Origin: Pseudomonadota bacterium
Lineage (GTDB): Bacteria > Pseudomonadota > Gammaproteobacteria > Xanthomonadales > Xanthomonadaceae
Direction of reading: 5' to 3'
Assembly: GCA_023430045.1 (NCBI GenBank)
Contig: JAEZCF010000078.1
Coordinates: 1-16,154 of the forward strand
Length of the DNA: 16,154 nucleotides
Shown here one piece after another: positions 1 to 7,780 of the stretch; the first letter of the stretch is position 1, and every line of letters starts with the position of its first letter. The notes under the pieces are model-generated. The model did no database searches. It saw nothing but the letters and a program-made list of their open reading frames with translations, and had not been told where the DNA came from. The translations under genes and the position numbers were made by a program.

Positions 1-1448
<1,448 letters not shown>

Positions 1449-1492
1449 GTAGTGCTCGCGCCACCGGCTGGAGTAGGAAAAAGGAACGTAGC

Positions 1493-1501
1493 ATTATACC
1501 A
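1493..1501 (-). promoter_or_regulatory. Extended -10 promoter for rpoD
   Basis: On the minus strand the bases TG-G-TATAAT read 1501 to 1493: a perfect TATAAT (1498-1493) with the TGn extension. The hexamer 17 bp upstream is GGGCAG, which is not a -35, so this would be an extended -10 promoter. Transcription would start near 1486, leaving a leader of about 38 nt with a pyrimidine-rich stretch. The start ATG (1448) has only a weak ribosome binding site. The promoter call is an inference from sequence. Confidence 0.65.
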
Positions 1502-1507
1502 GCCCCT

Positions 1508-1526
1508 CGCCCGGCCTGCCCGGGCG
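1508..1526. repeat. Inverted repeat between dtd and rpoD
   Basis: CGCCCGG (1508-1514) and CCGGGCG (1520-1526) form a perfect 7-bp stem with a 5-base loop. No T-run follows in the dtd direction, so it is not a classical intrinsic terminator. It covers the place where the -35 of the rpoD promoter would be, so it could be a weak terminator for dtd or a protein-binding site. Confidence 0.5.
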
Positions 1527-1539
1527 GTGGTCCCGGGGG

Positions 1540-1980
1540 TCAGGGCCTGAGCAGGAAGGTCACGGGACCGTCGTTGACCAGGCTGACGACCATATGGGCA
1601 CCGAAACGCCCCGTTTCCACCCCTGGGGCATGTTTTTCACGGCAGATGGCGACAAAACGGTTGAAGTTCCGTTCAGCCTCCTCCGGCGGTGCCGCCGTGC
1701 TGAATCCCGGCCGCGTACCCGAACGGGTGTCGGCTGCCAGGGTGAACTGGCTGACCAGCAACAGCCCGCCCCCGGTATCGCGCAACGAGCGGTTCATTTT
1801 CCCTGCGTCATCGGAGAACACCCGGTAGCCCAGCAGCCGTTCGGCCATCCGCTGCAGCTGCACGTCGGTATCGCCCGGTTCCATGCCGACCAGCGCCAGC
1901 AGCCCGGAGCCGATCTCCCCCACGACCTCGTTTTCGACGTGCACGCGCGCTTCGCTGACGCGCTGGATCAGGACAAGCAT
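1540..1980 (-). CDS. dtd: D-aminoacyl-tRNA deacylase (Dtd)
   Basis: Cytoplasmic proofreading enzyme that hydrolyses D-aminoacyl-tRNAs (and Gly-tRNAAla), preventing D-amino acids from entering translation. The 146-residue product has the normal family length and covers the whole family, from MLVLIQRVSEARV to TFLLRP. Both signature motifs are visible: SQFTL (77-81) and the cross-subunit Gly-Pro motif NDGPVT (136-141), which form the chiral pocket at the dimer interface. The ATG at 1980 has a GGAG ribosome binding site about 7 bases upstream. The gene is divergent from the acyltransferase gene, with 61 bp between starts, and lies upstream of rpoD on the same strand. Nothing is truncated. Identification is secure. 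Confidence 0.97.
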   Translation of the reverse strand: MLVLIQRVSEARVHVENEVVGEIGSGLLALVGMEPGDTDVQLQRMAERLLGYRVFSDDAGKMNRSLRDTGGGLLLVSQFTLAADTRSGTRPGFSTAAPPEEAERNFNRFVAICREKHAPGVETGRFGAHMVVSLVNDGPVTFLLRP

Positions 1981-2041
1981 CGGAACTCCGGGACAGCCAA
2001 CAGCCAGCCACCATAGCAGTGCAGCCGCTAGACTTGCAGAG
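1981..2041. promoter_or_regulatory. Divergent promoter region between dtd and the acyltransferase gene
   Basis: This 61-bp gap must carry the start signals for both divergent genes unless they lie inside coding sequence. On the minus strand a CTGCAA / TATGGT pair with an 18-bp spacer could serve dtd. On the plus strand I see no convincing -35/-10 pair. The assignment is weak and rests mainly on the gene layout. Confidence 0.3.
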
Positions 2042-2941
2042 ATGAATCCGCACCATAAAGCCCGGCTCGTCTACCGTGCCGCCGCCCTGTTCAGCCGCCT
2101 GCCCTGGTCCGTACTGCGCGCGTTCGCCAGCGCGCTGGCATGGGTCTGGATACACGGCAACGCCCGCGAAAGCGAAGTCACCCGACGCAACCTGGAACTG
2201 GCCTATCCGGAACTGGATTCAGGCGCGCGCGCGCGCATGCATCGCAGCGTGCTGCGCTCCACCGCCCTGCAGGCCGTGGAAACGCTGCGCCTGTGGAGCC
2301 GCCCGGCCGCCGACAACCTGCGCCTGCACCTGCGCGAACGCCATGGCGAGGCGCTCTACGACGCCGCGCTGGCGTCCGGCAAGGGCGTGATCCTGGCCGC
2401 GCCGCATTTCGGCAACTGGGAACTGCTCAACCAGTGGCTGGCCTCGCGCGGGCACATCGCCATCGTCTACAAGGCACCTGAAGACGCGGCCAGCGATGCG
2501 TTCCTGCAACTGGTGCGCGCCGGCGATACCGTGCAGCAGGTCCGCGCCGAAGGCCCGGCGGTGCGGCAACTGTTCAAGGTACTGAAGGACGGCGGTGCCA
2601 CCGGCATCCTTCCCGACCAGCAGCCCAAGGCTGGCGACGGCGTGTTCGTGCCGTTCTTCGGCGTGCAGGCACTGACCATGACCCTGGTCAACCGCCTGGC
2701 CGAGCGCACCGGTGCCACGGTGCTGTATGGCTGGTGCGAACGGATCGGGCCGGACATGGAATTCGCCCTGCATATCGAACCAGCCGAAGCCGCGGTAGCC
2801 GACGCCGACGCGACACGGGCCGCCACCGCCCTGAACGCTGGCATCGAACGCATTGCCCGCCGCGATCCGGCCCAGTATCAGTGGACCTACAAGCGCTTTT
2901 CGCTACGCCCGCCCGGCAGCCATGAGACCAACCCCTACTAG
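2042..2941 (+). CDS. Lysophospholipid / lipid A late acyltransferase family protein (LpxL/HtrB-like)
   Basis: The product (299 residues) belongs to the LpxL/LpxM (HtrB/MsbB) family of inner-membrane acyltransferases. These move an acyl chain from acyl-ACP onto lipid A precursors, or in some members onto other lipids. The catalytic H-x4-E motif is visible as HFGNWE (H122, E127). Family blocks follow: LPDQQPK (190-196), VPFFG (203-207), and the C-terminal QWTYKRF (280-286). A hydrophobic N-terminal segment (about 12-38) is the likely membrane anchor. I chose the ATG at 2042 because MNPHHKARLVYR begins the family-like sequence. The open frame extends upstream to 1883, but that part lies over dtd in antisense. 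The ribosome binding site is weak. The family has several paralogues per genome, and sequence alone does not say which acyl position this one serves. Two SMAG dimers follow its stop. Confidence 0.9.
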   Translation: MNPHHKARLVYRAAALFSRLPWSVLRAFASALAWVWIHGNARESEVTRRNLELAYPELDSGARARMHRSVLRSTALQAVETLRLWSRPAADNLRLHLRERHGEALYDAALASGKGVILAAPHFGNWELLNQWLASRGHIAIVYKAPEDAASDAFLQLVRAGDTVQQVRAEGPAVRQLFKVLKDGGATGILPDQQPKAGDGVFVPFFGVQALTMTLVNRLAERTGATVLYGWCERIGPDMEFALHIEPAEAAVADADATRAATALNAGIERIARRDPAQYQWTYKRFSLRPPGSHETNPY

Positions 2942-2944
2942 CCC

Positions 2945-3005
2945 GTAGAGCCGGGCTCTGCCCGGCTGATCACGCACCCCGCAGCGGGGCAGAGCCCCGC
3001 TCTAC
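2945..3005 (+). repeat. SMAG (GTAG) palindromic repeat dimer, copy 1
   Basis: A 61-bp element that starts with GTAG and ends with CTAC. It contains two perfect 8-bp hairpins: AGCCGGGC-TCT-GCCCGGCT (2949-2967) and AGCGGGGC-AGA-GCCCCGCT (2983-3001). The two halves are inverted relative to each other, the known head-to-head dimer form of Stenotrophomonas SMAG elements. It begins 3 bp after the acyltransferase stop, so it would be transcribed as a 3' structure of that mRNA. Confidence 0.9.
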
Positions 3006-3022
3006 CCGGCTGATCAGATCAC

Positions 3023-3083
3023 GTAGAGCCGGGCTCTGCCCGGCTGATCATGCTCCGCGCAGCGGGGCAGAGCCCCGCTCCAC
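3023..3083 (+). repeat. SMAG (GTAG) palindromic repeat dimer, copy 2
   Basis: A second 61-bp dimer with the same two hairpins as the copy at 2945. Its terminal CTAC is altered to CCAC. The 17 bp between the two copies begin with the CCGGCTGATCA string also found inside each dimer. The pair therefore looks like a 78-bp tandem duplication. Confidence 0.88.
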
Positions 3084-3117
3084 CTCGCTGAGGCCTTTCC
3101 GCGCCGCTCTTGAATGG

Positions 3118-3145
3118 TTGAATACGCTGCATCCAGCCCCATAGT
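3118..3145 (+). promoter_or_regulatory. Candidate sigma-70 promoter for ribA
   Basis: TTGAAT (3118-3123) and CATAGT (3140-3145) are separated by 16 bp, each matching consensus at four of six positions. It would start transcription near 3152, leaving almost no leader before the first ATG (3154). Either ribA is nearly leaderless or translation starts at the third ATG (3178). No FMN riboswitch-like structure is visible in 3084-3153. Confidence 0.35.
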
Positions 3146-3153
3146 GGAACACC

Positions 3154-4290
3154 ATGATGTCCTCCCCCGGTCCGGCCATGCCTGTTGCGTCTTCCCTGTT
3201 CGGCGAACCTGCCGCGATCCGTTGCGAGCGCGCCGTGGCCGAGCTGCGTTCGGGCCGGCCGGTGGTAATAGGCGATGAGCAGGGTGAGCGCCTGGCGGTG
3301 ATTGCGCTGGACAGCGCCACCGCGCGCAGCTTCGATGCGTTCGCTACGCTGGCCGCCAACCGTCACTACCTGTTCCTGACCGAAACCCGTGCCCGCGTGC
3401 TCGGCGTCGAGGCCGTCGGCGGTGTCCGACTGCCGCTGGCCGGGGTGGCGTTCGATGCACTGCCTTCGCTGGGCTACCTCCGCGAATCCGGCCCCGTGCC
3501 ACCCGGCTGGACGGTTGGCGATGCACTGGATGCCGGTGCCGTGGAACTGGGCCGGCTGGGCCTGCTGCTGCCGGCAATGGTGGGGCTACCGCTTGCCGCT
3601 GGCGATGCACGCTTCGATGGCGCGGCGCAGGTGGGCCTGCGCGACCTGGCCGGTGGCGCCGCCCACGCCGCGCACGATTACGAACTGGTCGCCCGCTCGC
3701 CGGTTCCACTGCGCGACATCGGCATGACCAGCTTCGCCGTGTTCCGCGGCGGCGTGGCGCAGCGTGACCAGGTGGCGATCATCGTCGGCCAGCCGGACCT
3801 GTCCGGCGTGGTGCCGGTACGCGTGCATTCCTCGTGCCTCACCGGCGACCTGTTCGGCTCGCTCAAGTGCGATTGCGGCGACCAGCTGCGGCGCGGGCTG
3901 CACAAGCTGAAGGAACTCGGTGGCGGCATCCTGCTTTACCTGGACCAGGAAGGCCGTGGCACCGGCATCGCCGCGAAGATGCGCGCCTACGGTTACCAGC
4001 ACGATGGCCTGGACACGATCGATGCGGACGCACAGCTGGGTTTCGGTGCCGATGAACGCCGGTATGGCAGCGCGGTTTCCATGCTGCATGCACTGGGCGT
4101 ACGCCGCATCACGCTGCTGAGCAACAACCCGACCAAGGCCCAGCGCCTGCGCAACGCCGGTATCGATGTGCTCGACTGCGTGCCGGTCACCGGCGACATC
4201 ACCGCCGAAAACGAGCACTACCTGCGCACCAAGGCGGAGCGTGCCGGGCACCTGCTGGATGTCGATGCCCTGATCCAGGCCGCGCAGTAA
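3154..4290 (+). CDS. ribA: GTP cyclohydrolase II with degenerate DHBP-synthase-like N-terminal domain
   Basis: Catalyses the first committed step of riboflavin synthesis: GTP to 2,5-diamino-6-ribosylamino-4(3H)-pyrimidinone 5'-phosphate. The C-terminal half (about 185-378) is a complete RibA. It has the zinc site SSCLTGDLFGSLKCDCG with C228, C239 and C241, then LDQEGRGTG (263-271), Y279, and ADERRYG with R302. R302 matches the catalytic arginine of E. coli RibA by offset. LLSNNPTK (321-328) completes the set. The first 180 residues resemble the DHBP synthase (RibB) fold at GRPVVIGDEQGERLAVIA, but the acidic metal- and substrate-binding cluster of RibB (DDEDRENEGD) is eroded. This domain is therefore probably not catalytic. 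There are three candidate ATGs (3154, 3157, 3178); GGA precedes the first at short spacing. Gene context gives no other riboflavin gene. A working RibB is expected elsewhere in the genome. Confidence 0.93.
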   Translation: MMSSPGPAMPVASSLFGEPAAIRCERAVAELRSGRPVVIGDEQGERLAVIALDSATARSFDAFATLAANRHYLFLTETRARVLGVEAVGGVRLPLAGVAFDALPSLGYLRESGPVPPGWTVGDALDAGAVELGRLGLLLPAMVGLPLAAGDARFDGAAQVGLRDLAGGAAHAAHDYELVARSPVPLRDIGMTSFAVFRGGVAQRDQVAIIVGQPDLSGVVPVRVHSSCLTGDLFGSLKCDCGDQLRRGLHKLKELGGGILLYLDQEGRGTGIAAKMRAYGYQHDGLDTIDADAQLGFGADERRYGSAVSMLHALGVRRITLLSNNPTKAQRLRNAGIDVLDCVPVTGDITAENEHYLRTKAERAGHLLDVDALIQAAQ

Positions 4291-4381
4291 CGCCGGCAGT
4301 CTTGCGCCGCCCCATTGCGTGCGGTGCGGCATCGCCGCGCTCCTGCTAACGTTCGCGGCACTGTCCGTGCCAGGAGCCCGC

Positions 4382-4882
4382 GTGAGCCCATCTTCGAATC
4401 CCGCCAAAGCCGATGGCGAGTGGCAGCCCTTGCCACCCCGGGCCGCTCGGCTAGCCGCTTTGGAAGGCGCGGTGGGCGGCCTGTTCCTGCCCGGCGCCCT
4501 GCTGGCTGGCGCGCACTGGCTGCTCGGCTGGCCCCGGCCAATGATGCTGGGCGCGCTGTGGCTGCTGGCCGGCGCCATCATCGGCGCAGGCGTCGCCTAC
4601 CGTCGCCTGCGACGCACGCGCTGGCGGCTGGATGCGCAGGGTCTGGGCCTGCGACGCGACCTGATGTGGCAGCTGGAAACCCGCGTTCCGGTTTCGCGCG
4701 TGCAGCACCTGGACCTGCGACGCGGGCCGCTTGAGCGGCGCGCACGGCTGGCCACGCTGGTCGTGCATACCGCCGGTACGCGCATGAGCGCGGTGGTGGT
4801 CAGCGGGCTCGACGAGGCTGATGCCGAACGCCTGCGCGATACGCTCGCTCACCAGCTGGACCAGGATGCGGACGCGCTGTGA
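4382..4882 (+). CDS. PH domain-containing membrane protein, YdbS-like
   Basis: The product (166 residues) has two hydrophobic segments (about 28-48 and 54-73), then a bacterial PH domain (bPH2/DUF304) at about 78-160. The domain shows the family pattern W-R-L-D-x-x-G-L (81-88) and RVPVSRVQHLDLRRGPLERR (101-120). I chose the GTG at 4382 because AGGAG sits 5 bases before it and the downstream sequence starts a normal YdbS-like protein. The open frame reaches upstream to 4319 but has no ribosome binding site there. The stop overlaps the next gene's GTG start (GTGA), so the two are translationally coupled. YdbS/YdbT pairs are widespread in bacteria; their biochemical function is poorly defined. 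A small inverted repeat (GGCAC/GTGCC, 4357-4371) lies just before the ribosome binding site. Confidence 0.85.
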   Translation: MSPSSNPAKADGEWQPLPPRAARLAALEGAVGGLFLPGALLAGAHWLLGWPRPMMLGALWLLAGAIIGAGVAYRRLRRTRWRLDAQGLGLRRDLMWQLETRVPVSRVQHLDLRRGPLERRARLATLVVHTAGTRMSAVVVSGLDEADAERLRDTLAHQLDQDADAL

Positions 4883-6435
4883 GCAGCGTTCCCCCTCCCC
4901 TTCCGGTTGCCGAAGGCAGCGCCCAGCGCCTGCATCCCTGGTCCTGGCTGTTCGTGCTGTTGATGCAGCTTCGCCAGTATCTGCTGCCGCTGGTGGCGCT
5001 GCTGGTGTTCGGCCAGCGTGGCGACCGCGATCCGCTGTGGGCCCAGCTGCTGCCGCTCGGCGTGGTCGGGGCGCTGGTGCTGGTATCGGTGTTGCAGTAC
5101 CTGAGCTATCGCTACGCGATCGGTCGCGATGCGATCACCGTGCGCAGCGGCCTGCTGTCGCGCAATCGCCGCGAAATACCGTTCGCGCGCATCCACAACG
5201 TGGTGGTCGAACAGAATCCGCTGCATCGCCTGTTCGGGGTGGCCGAACTGCGCCTGGAATCGGCCGGTGGTACCCGTCCCGAAGCGGAAATGCGCGTGCT
5301 GCGTCTGGACCAGGCACTGGCCCTGGAACGGCTGGTACGCCAGCGCGGACACGCAGCAGATGCATCGACGGGCAGCGGTGCGGCGGACGCTGCAGCATCC
5401 AGCGGGGTCGGCGACGCAGACTACGACAGCCAGGTATTGCTGCGTATGTCCTGGTGGGATGTGGTCAAGCTGGGGCTGCTGTCCAACCGCGGTTGGGTGC
5501 TGGTGGCTGCGGCTGTCGGCGCGCTGGCCCAGGTGCTGCCACGACGAGTGATGGACGAGGCGATCGAGCGCAGCGGACGCGAAGCCTTCGGCTACGCCAG
5601 CGCGCTGCAGCCCGGCGTCGCTGGGCTCCTGCTGCTGGCGGCCGCGGTGCTGCTGCTGGGCTGGCTGACGCTGCGCGTGCTGTCGGTGGGGCTGGCCCTG
5701 CTGCGCTACCACGGTTTCACCCTGCTGCAGCAGGAGCGTCGGCTCACCGTCAGTACCGGCCTGTTGAGCCGCGTGCGCAGCAGCGTGGCCTTGCGCCGCA
5801 TCCAGGCTTGGACCCTACGCGAATCGCTGCTGCAGCGCTGGGCCAGCAGCCGCCAGCTGCGCATCGACAGCGCCGCCAGCCAGGGCAACGATGAACTGCA
5901 GCGACGGGCGCTGCGCGAGCTGGCGCCACTGGCAACGCCAGAGCACTGCCATGGACTGATCCGGCACCTGCTGCCCGGTGTGCAGTGGCCGCCGTCGGCC
6001 TGGCAGCCGGTGCCCTTGCGGGGCACTTGGCGGCTGTGCGCCACCAGCCTGTGGTTGGCGCCCCTGCTGGCGGTCGGGCTGGCCTGGCGCTGGGGGCTGG
6101 CGGGTCTGTGGGTCCTGGCCTGGCTGCCCGTGGCGTTGTGGACCGCACGTCTGCAGATGGCACGCATCGGCTGGCATCTGGACGACCGTTATGTCGCGGT
6201 GCGTGGAGGCTGGTGGTCGCGCTGGTGGCGCTTTGCGGAACTGGAGAAGCTGCAGGCGCTGCGCCTGTCGCGCTCACCGCTGGACCGCCTGCTGGGCACC
6301 AGCAGTCTGTGGCTGGATACCGCCGGCGCGCGAGGCGACGTCGCCCTCTGCCTGCGGTATCTGCCGCAGGCGCAGGCTGACGAACTGCTTGCGCGGCTTG
6401 CCGCCTCGCTCGCGCAGCGAAGGCTGCGCTGGTGA
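4879..6435 (+). CDS. PH domain-containing membrane protein, YdbT-like (three PH domains)
   Basis: The 518-residue product shows the YdbT layout: three repeats of a hydrophobic hairpin followed by a bPH2 (DUF304) domain. Hydrophobic pairs lie at about 23-45 plus 55-75, 200-222 plus 245-272, and 385-422. PH-like domains follow at about 76-155 (ITVRSGLLSRNRREIPFARI), 278-350 (LTVSTGLLSRVRSSVALRRI) and 430-512 (VAVRGGWWSRWWRFAELEKL). The shared motif is a turn followed by G-x-x-S-R and a basic-hydrophobic strand. A low-complexity Ala/Ser/Gly linker (158-180) joins the first and second units. The start is the GTG at 4879, which overlaps the TGA of the preceding YdbS-like gene. The two proteins very likely form a membrane complex; the function is not established. 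The SMAG array begins 14 bp after its stop. Confidence 0.87.
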   Translation: MSSVPPPLPVAEGSAQRLHPWSWLFVLLMQLRQYLLPLVALLVFGQRGDRDPLWAQLLPLGVVGALVLVSVLQYLSYRYAIGRDAITVRSGLLSRNRREIPFARIHNVVVEQNPLHRLFGVAELRLESAGGTRPEAEMRVLRLDQALALERLVRQRGHAADASTGSGAADAAASSGVGDADYDSQVLLRMSWWDVVKLGLLSNRGWVLVAAAVGALAQVLPRRVMDEAIERSGREAFGYASALQPGVAGLLLLAAAVLLLGWLTLRVLSVGLALLRYHGFTLLQQERRLTVSTGLLSRVRSSVALRRIQAWTLRESLLQRWASSRQLRIDSAASQGNDELQRRALRELAPLATPEHCHGLIRHLLPGVQWPPSAWQPVPLRGTWRLCATSLWLAPLLAVGLAWRWGLAGLWVLAWLPVALWTARLQMARIGWHLDDRYVAVRGGWWSRWWRFAELEKLQALRLSRSPLDRLLGTSSLWLDTAGARGDVALCLRYLPQAQADELLARLAASLAQRRLRW

Positions 6436-6448
6436 CAGGGTGTCGCAC

Positions 6449-6509
6449 GTAGAGCCGGGCTCTGCCCGGCTATCACCCCTGCGCGCAGCGGGGCAGAACC
6501 CCGCTCTAC
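6449..6509 (+). repeat. SMAG (GTAG) palindromic repeat dimer, copy 3
   Basis: A 61-bp GTAG-to-CTAC dimer with the same two hairpins as the copies near ribA. One change (AGAACC instead of AGAGCC) introduces a mismatch in the second stem. It lies just after the stop of the YdbT-like gene. Confidence 0.9.
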
Positions 6510-6557
6510 CGGCGGAAGCACCACGTGGCGCCGGCGGCGCCCCGGCGTAGGCACCGC

Positions 6558-6618
6558 GTAGAGCCGGGCTCTGCCCGGCTGATGCCATTCCGCGCAGCGG
6601 GGCAGAGCCCCGCTCTAC
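6558..6618 (+). repeat. SMAG (GTAG) palindromic repeat dimer, copy 4
   Basis: A 61-bp dimer with both 8-bp hairpins intact. It starts exactly 109 bp after copy 3 and exactly 109 bp before the GTAG of copy 5. Confidence 0.9.
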
Positions 6619-6666
6619 CGGCGGACACACCACGTGGCGCGGGCGGCGCCCCGGCGGACGCACCAC

Positions 6667-6727
6667 GTAGAGCCGGGCTCTGCCCGGCTGCCGCTCATGG
6701 AGGTTGCCGGCCAGCGGCCGGCACTAC
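6667..6727 (+). repeat. Hybrid SMAG dimer, copy 5
   Basis: The left half (6667-6689) is the same GTAG-AGCCGGGC hairpin as the other copies. The right half (6703-6727) is a different subfamily: TGCCGGCC-AGC-GGCCGGCA with an 8-bp stem, ending in ACTAC. Total length is again 61 bp. The terminal CTAC overlaps the 3' end of the minus-strand gene at 6724, supplying its TAG stop. Confidence 0.85.
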
Positions 6728-7779
6728 CGCTGCGAGGGACCCCAGTAGCCGAGGTCACGACGGATCTGCAGGCTGCGCAGCCAGTTGCCCAAGGGCTTGC
6801 GCTTCAGGCGGCCCATTTCGCCGGACAGGAAATCCTCGGTCGCGGCGATGACACGCTCACTGGACCGACCATCGCGGAATGGATGGATGGAATCGGCATA
6901 ACGCTCGATCTCCCTGCGCAGACCCGCCTCCGGATGCAGCGCACGCGCCAGCATCGCCGGCAACTGGGCGGCGTCATCGAAATCGATCATGTGCGGCTGC
7001 GGGACGCGGTTGCGGAACGTCACCACTGGTTTGTGCTGCACGATGAACTCGGAAACGATCGACGACGTATCCGACACCAGCACATCGGCGGCACGTTGTG
7101 CGGCCATCACCTGCTCCGGCTCGATGAAGCGCGCATTGCCGCCGGCCAGTGCCCGGTAGCGCTCGAACAGCGCCGGCGGGCATTTCGGATGCAGGGTGAG
7201 CAGCCAGTAATGCCCGCCGGCGGCGATATCGGCGGCGATCTGTTCGTACAGGTGCGGTGCCGCGCTCAGACGCTCGGTGAACGTGGAGCCGAACAGCACC
7301 ACCGGGCGCGTGCCCGCCGCCGCACGCAGCGCCGCGCTTTCGCCACCATCATCGCGGAACAGCGGATCCAGCTTCGGCCAGCCCGTTTCGGCCACCGCGA
7401 AGTGTCCGAGCCGGTCGGCCAGGGCACGGAACGGTGCGGTGGTCGCCGGGCCCTGGGTGCAGTACAGATCGAACATGCCGCGCACACGGAAGTGGCCGCG
7501 CTCGTTGTCACGCTTCTGCACGTTGAAGCCATGGAACAGCTGCACCTTGGCACCGGACAGGAAGGTCGGCACCCAGTTGGCCGCGCTGAACACCGCGCGC
7601 GGGCGCAGTGCCAGAGCCTCGCGCAGGTCCACGTTGCGTACCCCGGGCAGCGTGCTGCCGGCAGCTCCATCCTCGAACCACGCCGCCACCTGCTGGCCGG
7701 ATGCGTGCAAGGCCTCGGCCAACGGGGCGAGAATAGGCAGCGCATAGCGCTCCGTCGCAAACAACAGGTACCCGGCCAT
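6724..7779 (-). CDS. CDP-glycerol glycerophosphotransferase family protein (TagB/TagF-like)
   Basis: The product (351 residues) matches the Glyphos_transf family, which in Gram-positive bacteria moves glycerol phosphate from CDP-glycerol onto teichoic acid or linkage units. Visible family features are LFHGFNVQKRD (81-91, matching the HG-x-x-x-K block), VLFGSTFTE (161-169), LLTLHPK (193-199), and the nucleotide-binding block VLVSDTSSIVSEF (233-245) followed by KPVVTFRN (250-257). Start: two ATGs in a row (7782, 7779). GGAGGA ends 1 base before the first and 4 before the second, so I prefer 7779; the open frame continues upstream without other support. The stop TAG comes from a SMAG GTAG. In this Gram-negative setting, next to glycosyltransferases and an O-antigen ligase, it probably adds a polyol-phosphate to LPS or another surface glycan. 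The donor and acceptor are unknown. Confidence 0.85.
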   Translation of the reverse strand: MAGYLLFATERYALPILAPLAEALHASGQQVAAWFEDGAAGSTLPGVRNVDLREALALRPRAVFSAANWVPTFLSGAKVQLFHGFNVQKRDNERGHFRVRGMFDLYCTQGPATTAPFRALADRLGHFAVAETGWPKLDPLFRDDGGESAALRAAAGTRPVVLFGSTFTERLSAAPHLYEQIAADIAAGGHYWLLTLHPKCPPALFERYRALAGGNARFIEPEQVMAAQRAADVLVSDTSSIVSEFIVQHKPVVTFRNRVPQPHMIDFDDAAQLPAMLARALHPEAGLRREIERYADSIHPFRDGRSSERVIAATEDFLSGEMGRLKRKPLGNWLRSLQIRRDLGYWGPSQR

Positions 7780-7780
7780 C

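Larger units (their letters stand above)
6449..6666 (+). repeat. 109-bp tandem repeat containing SMAG dimers and a conserved spacer
   Basis: Two full 109-bp units (6449-6557, 6558-6666) are followed by a third partial unit at 6667. Each unit is a 61-bp SMAG dimer plus a 48-bp spacer. The two spacers differ at only 6 of 48 positions and contain further GC-rich palindromic strings (CCACGTGG; GGCG-rich). The array fills the convergent gap 6436-6723, which has no gene. Stacked hairpins here could end or stabilise transcripts from both sides. Confidence 0.85.

Noticed and set aside
1508..1526. Intrinsic terminator for dtd
   Set aside because: The stem is GC-rich, but the next T-run in that direction is about 30 bases away, beyond the rpoD -10.
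3084..3153. FMN riboswitch upstream of ribA
   Set aside because: The gap is too short and lacks the conserved RFN core; only a candidate promoter is visible.
3586..4581. Minus-strand open frame of 331 codons opposite ribA and the YdbS-like gene
   Set aside because: It is antisense to a clear RibA and has low-information composition.
6449..6727. CRISPR array
   Set aside because: There are only three repeats, with 61-bp palindromic dimers as repeats and nearly identical spacers; no cas gene nearby. The pattern is SMAG tandem duplication.
6525..6893. Open frames translating the SMAG array (peptides repeating EPGSARL / AEPGST)
   Set aside because: The repeated peptides simply mirror the palindromic DNA repeats; no ribosome binding site or independent coding evidence.
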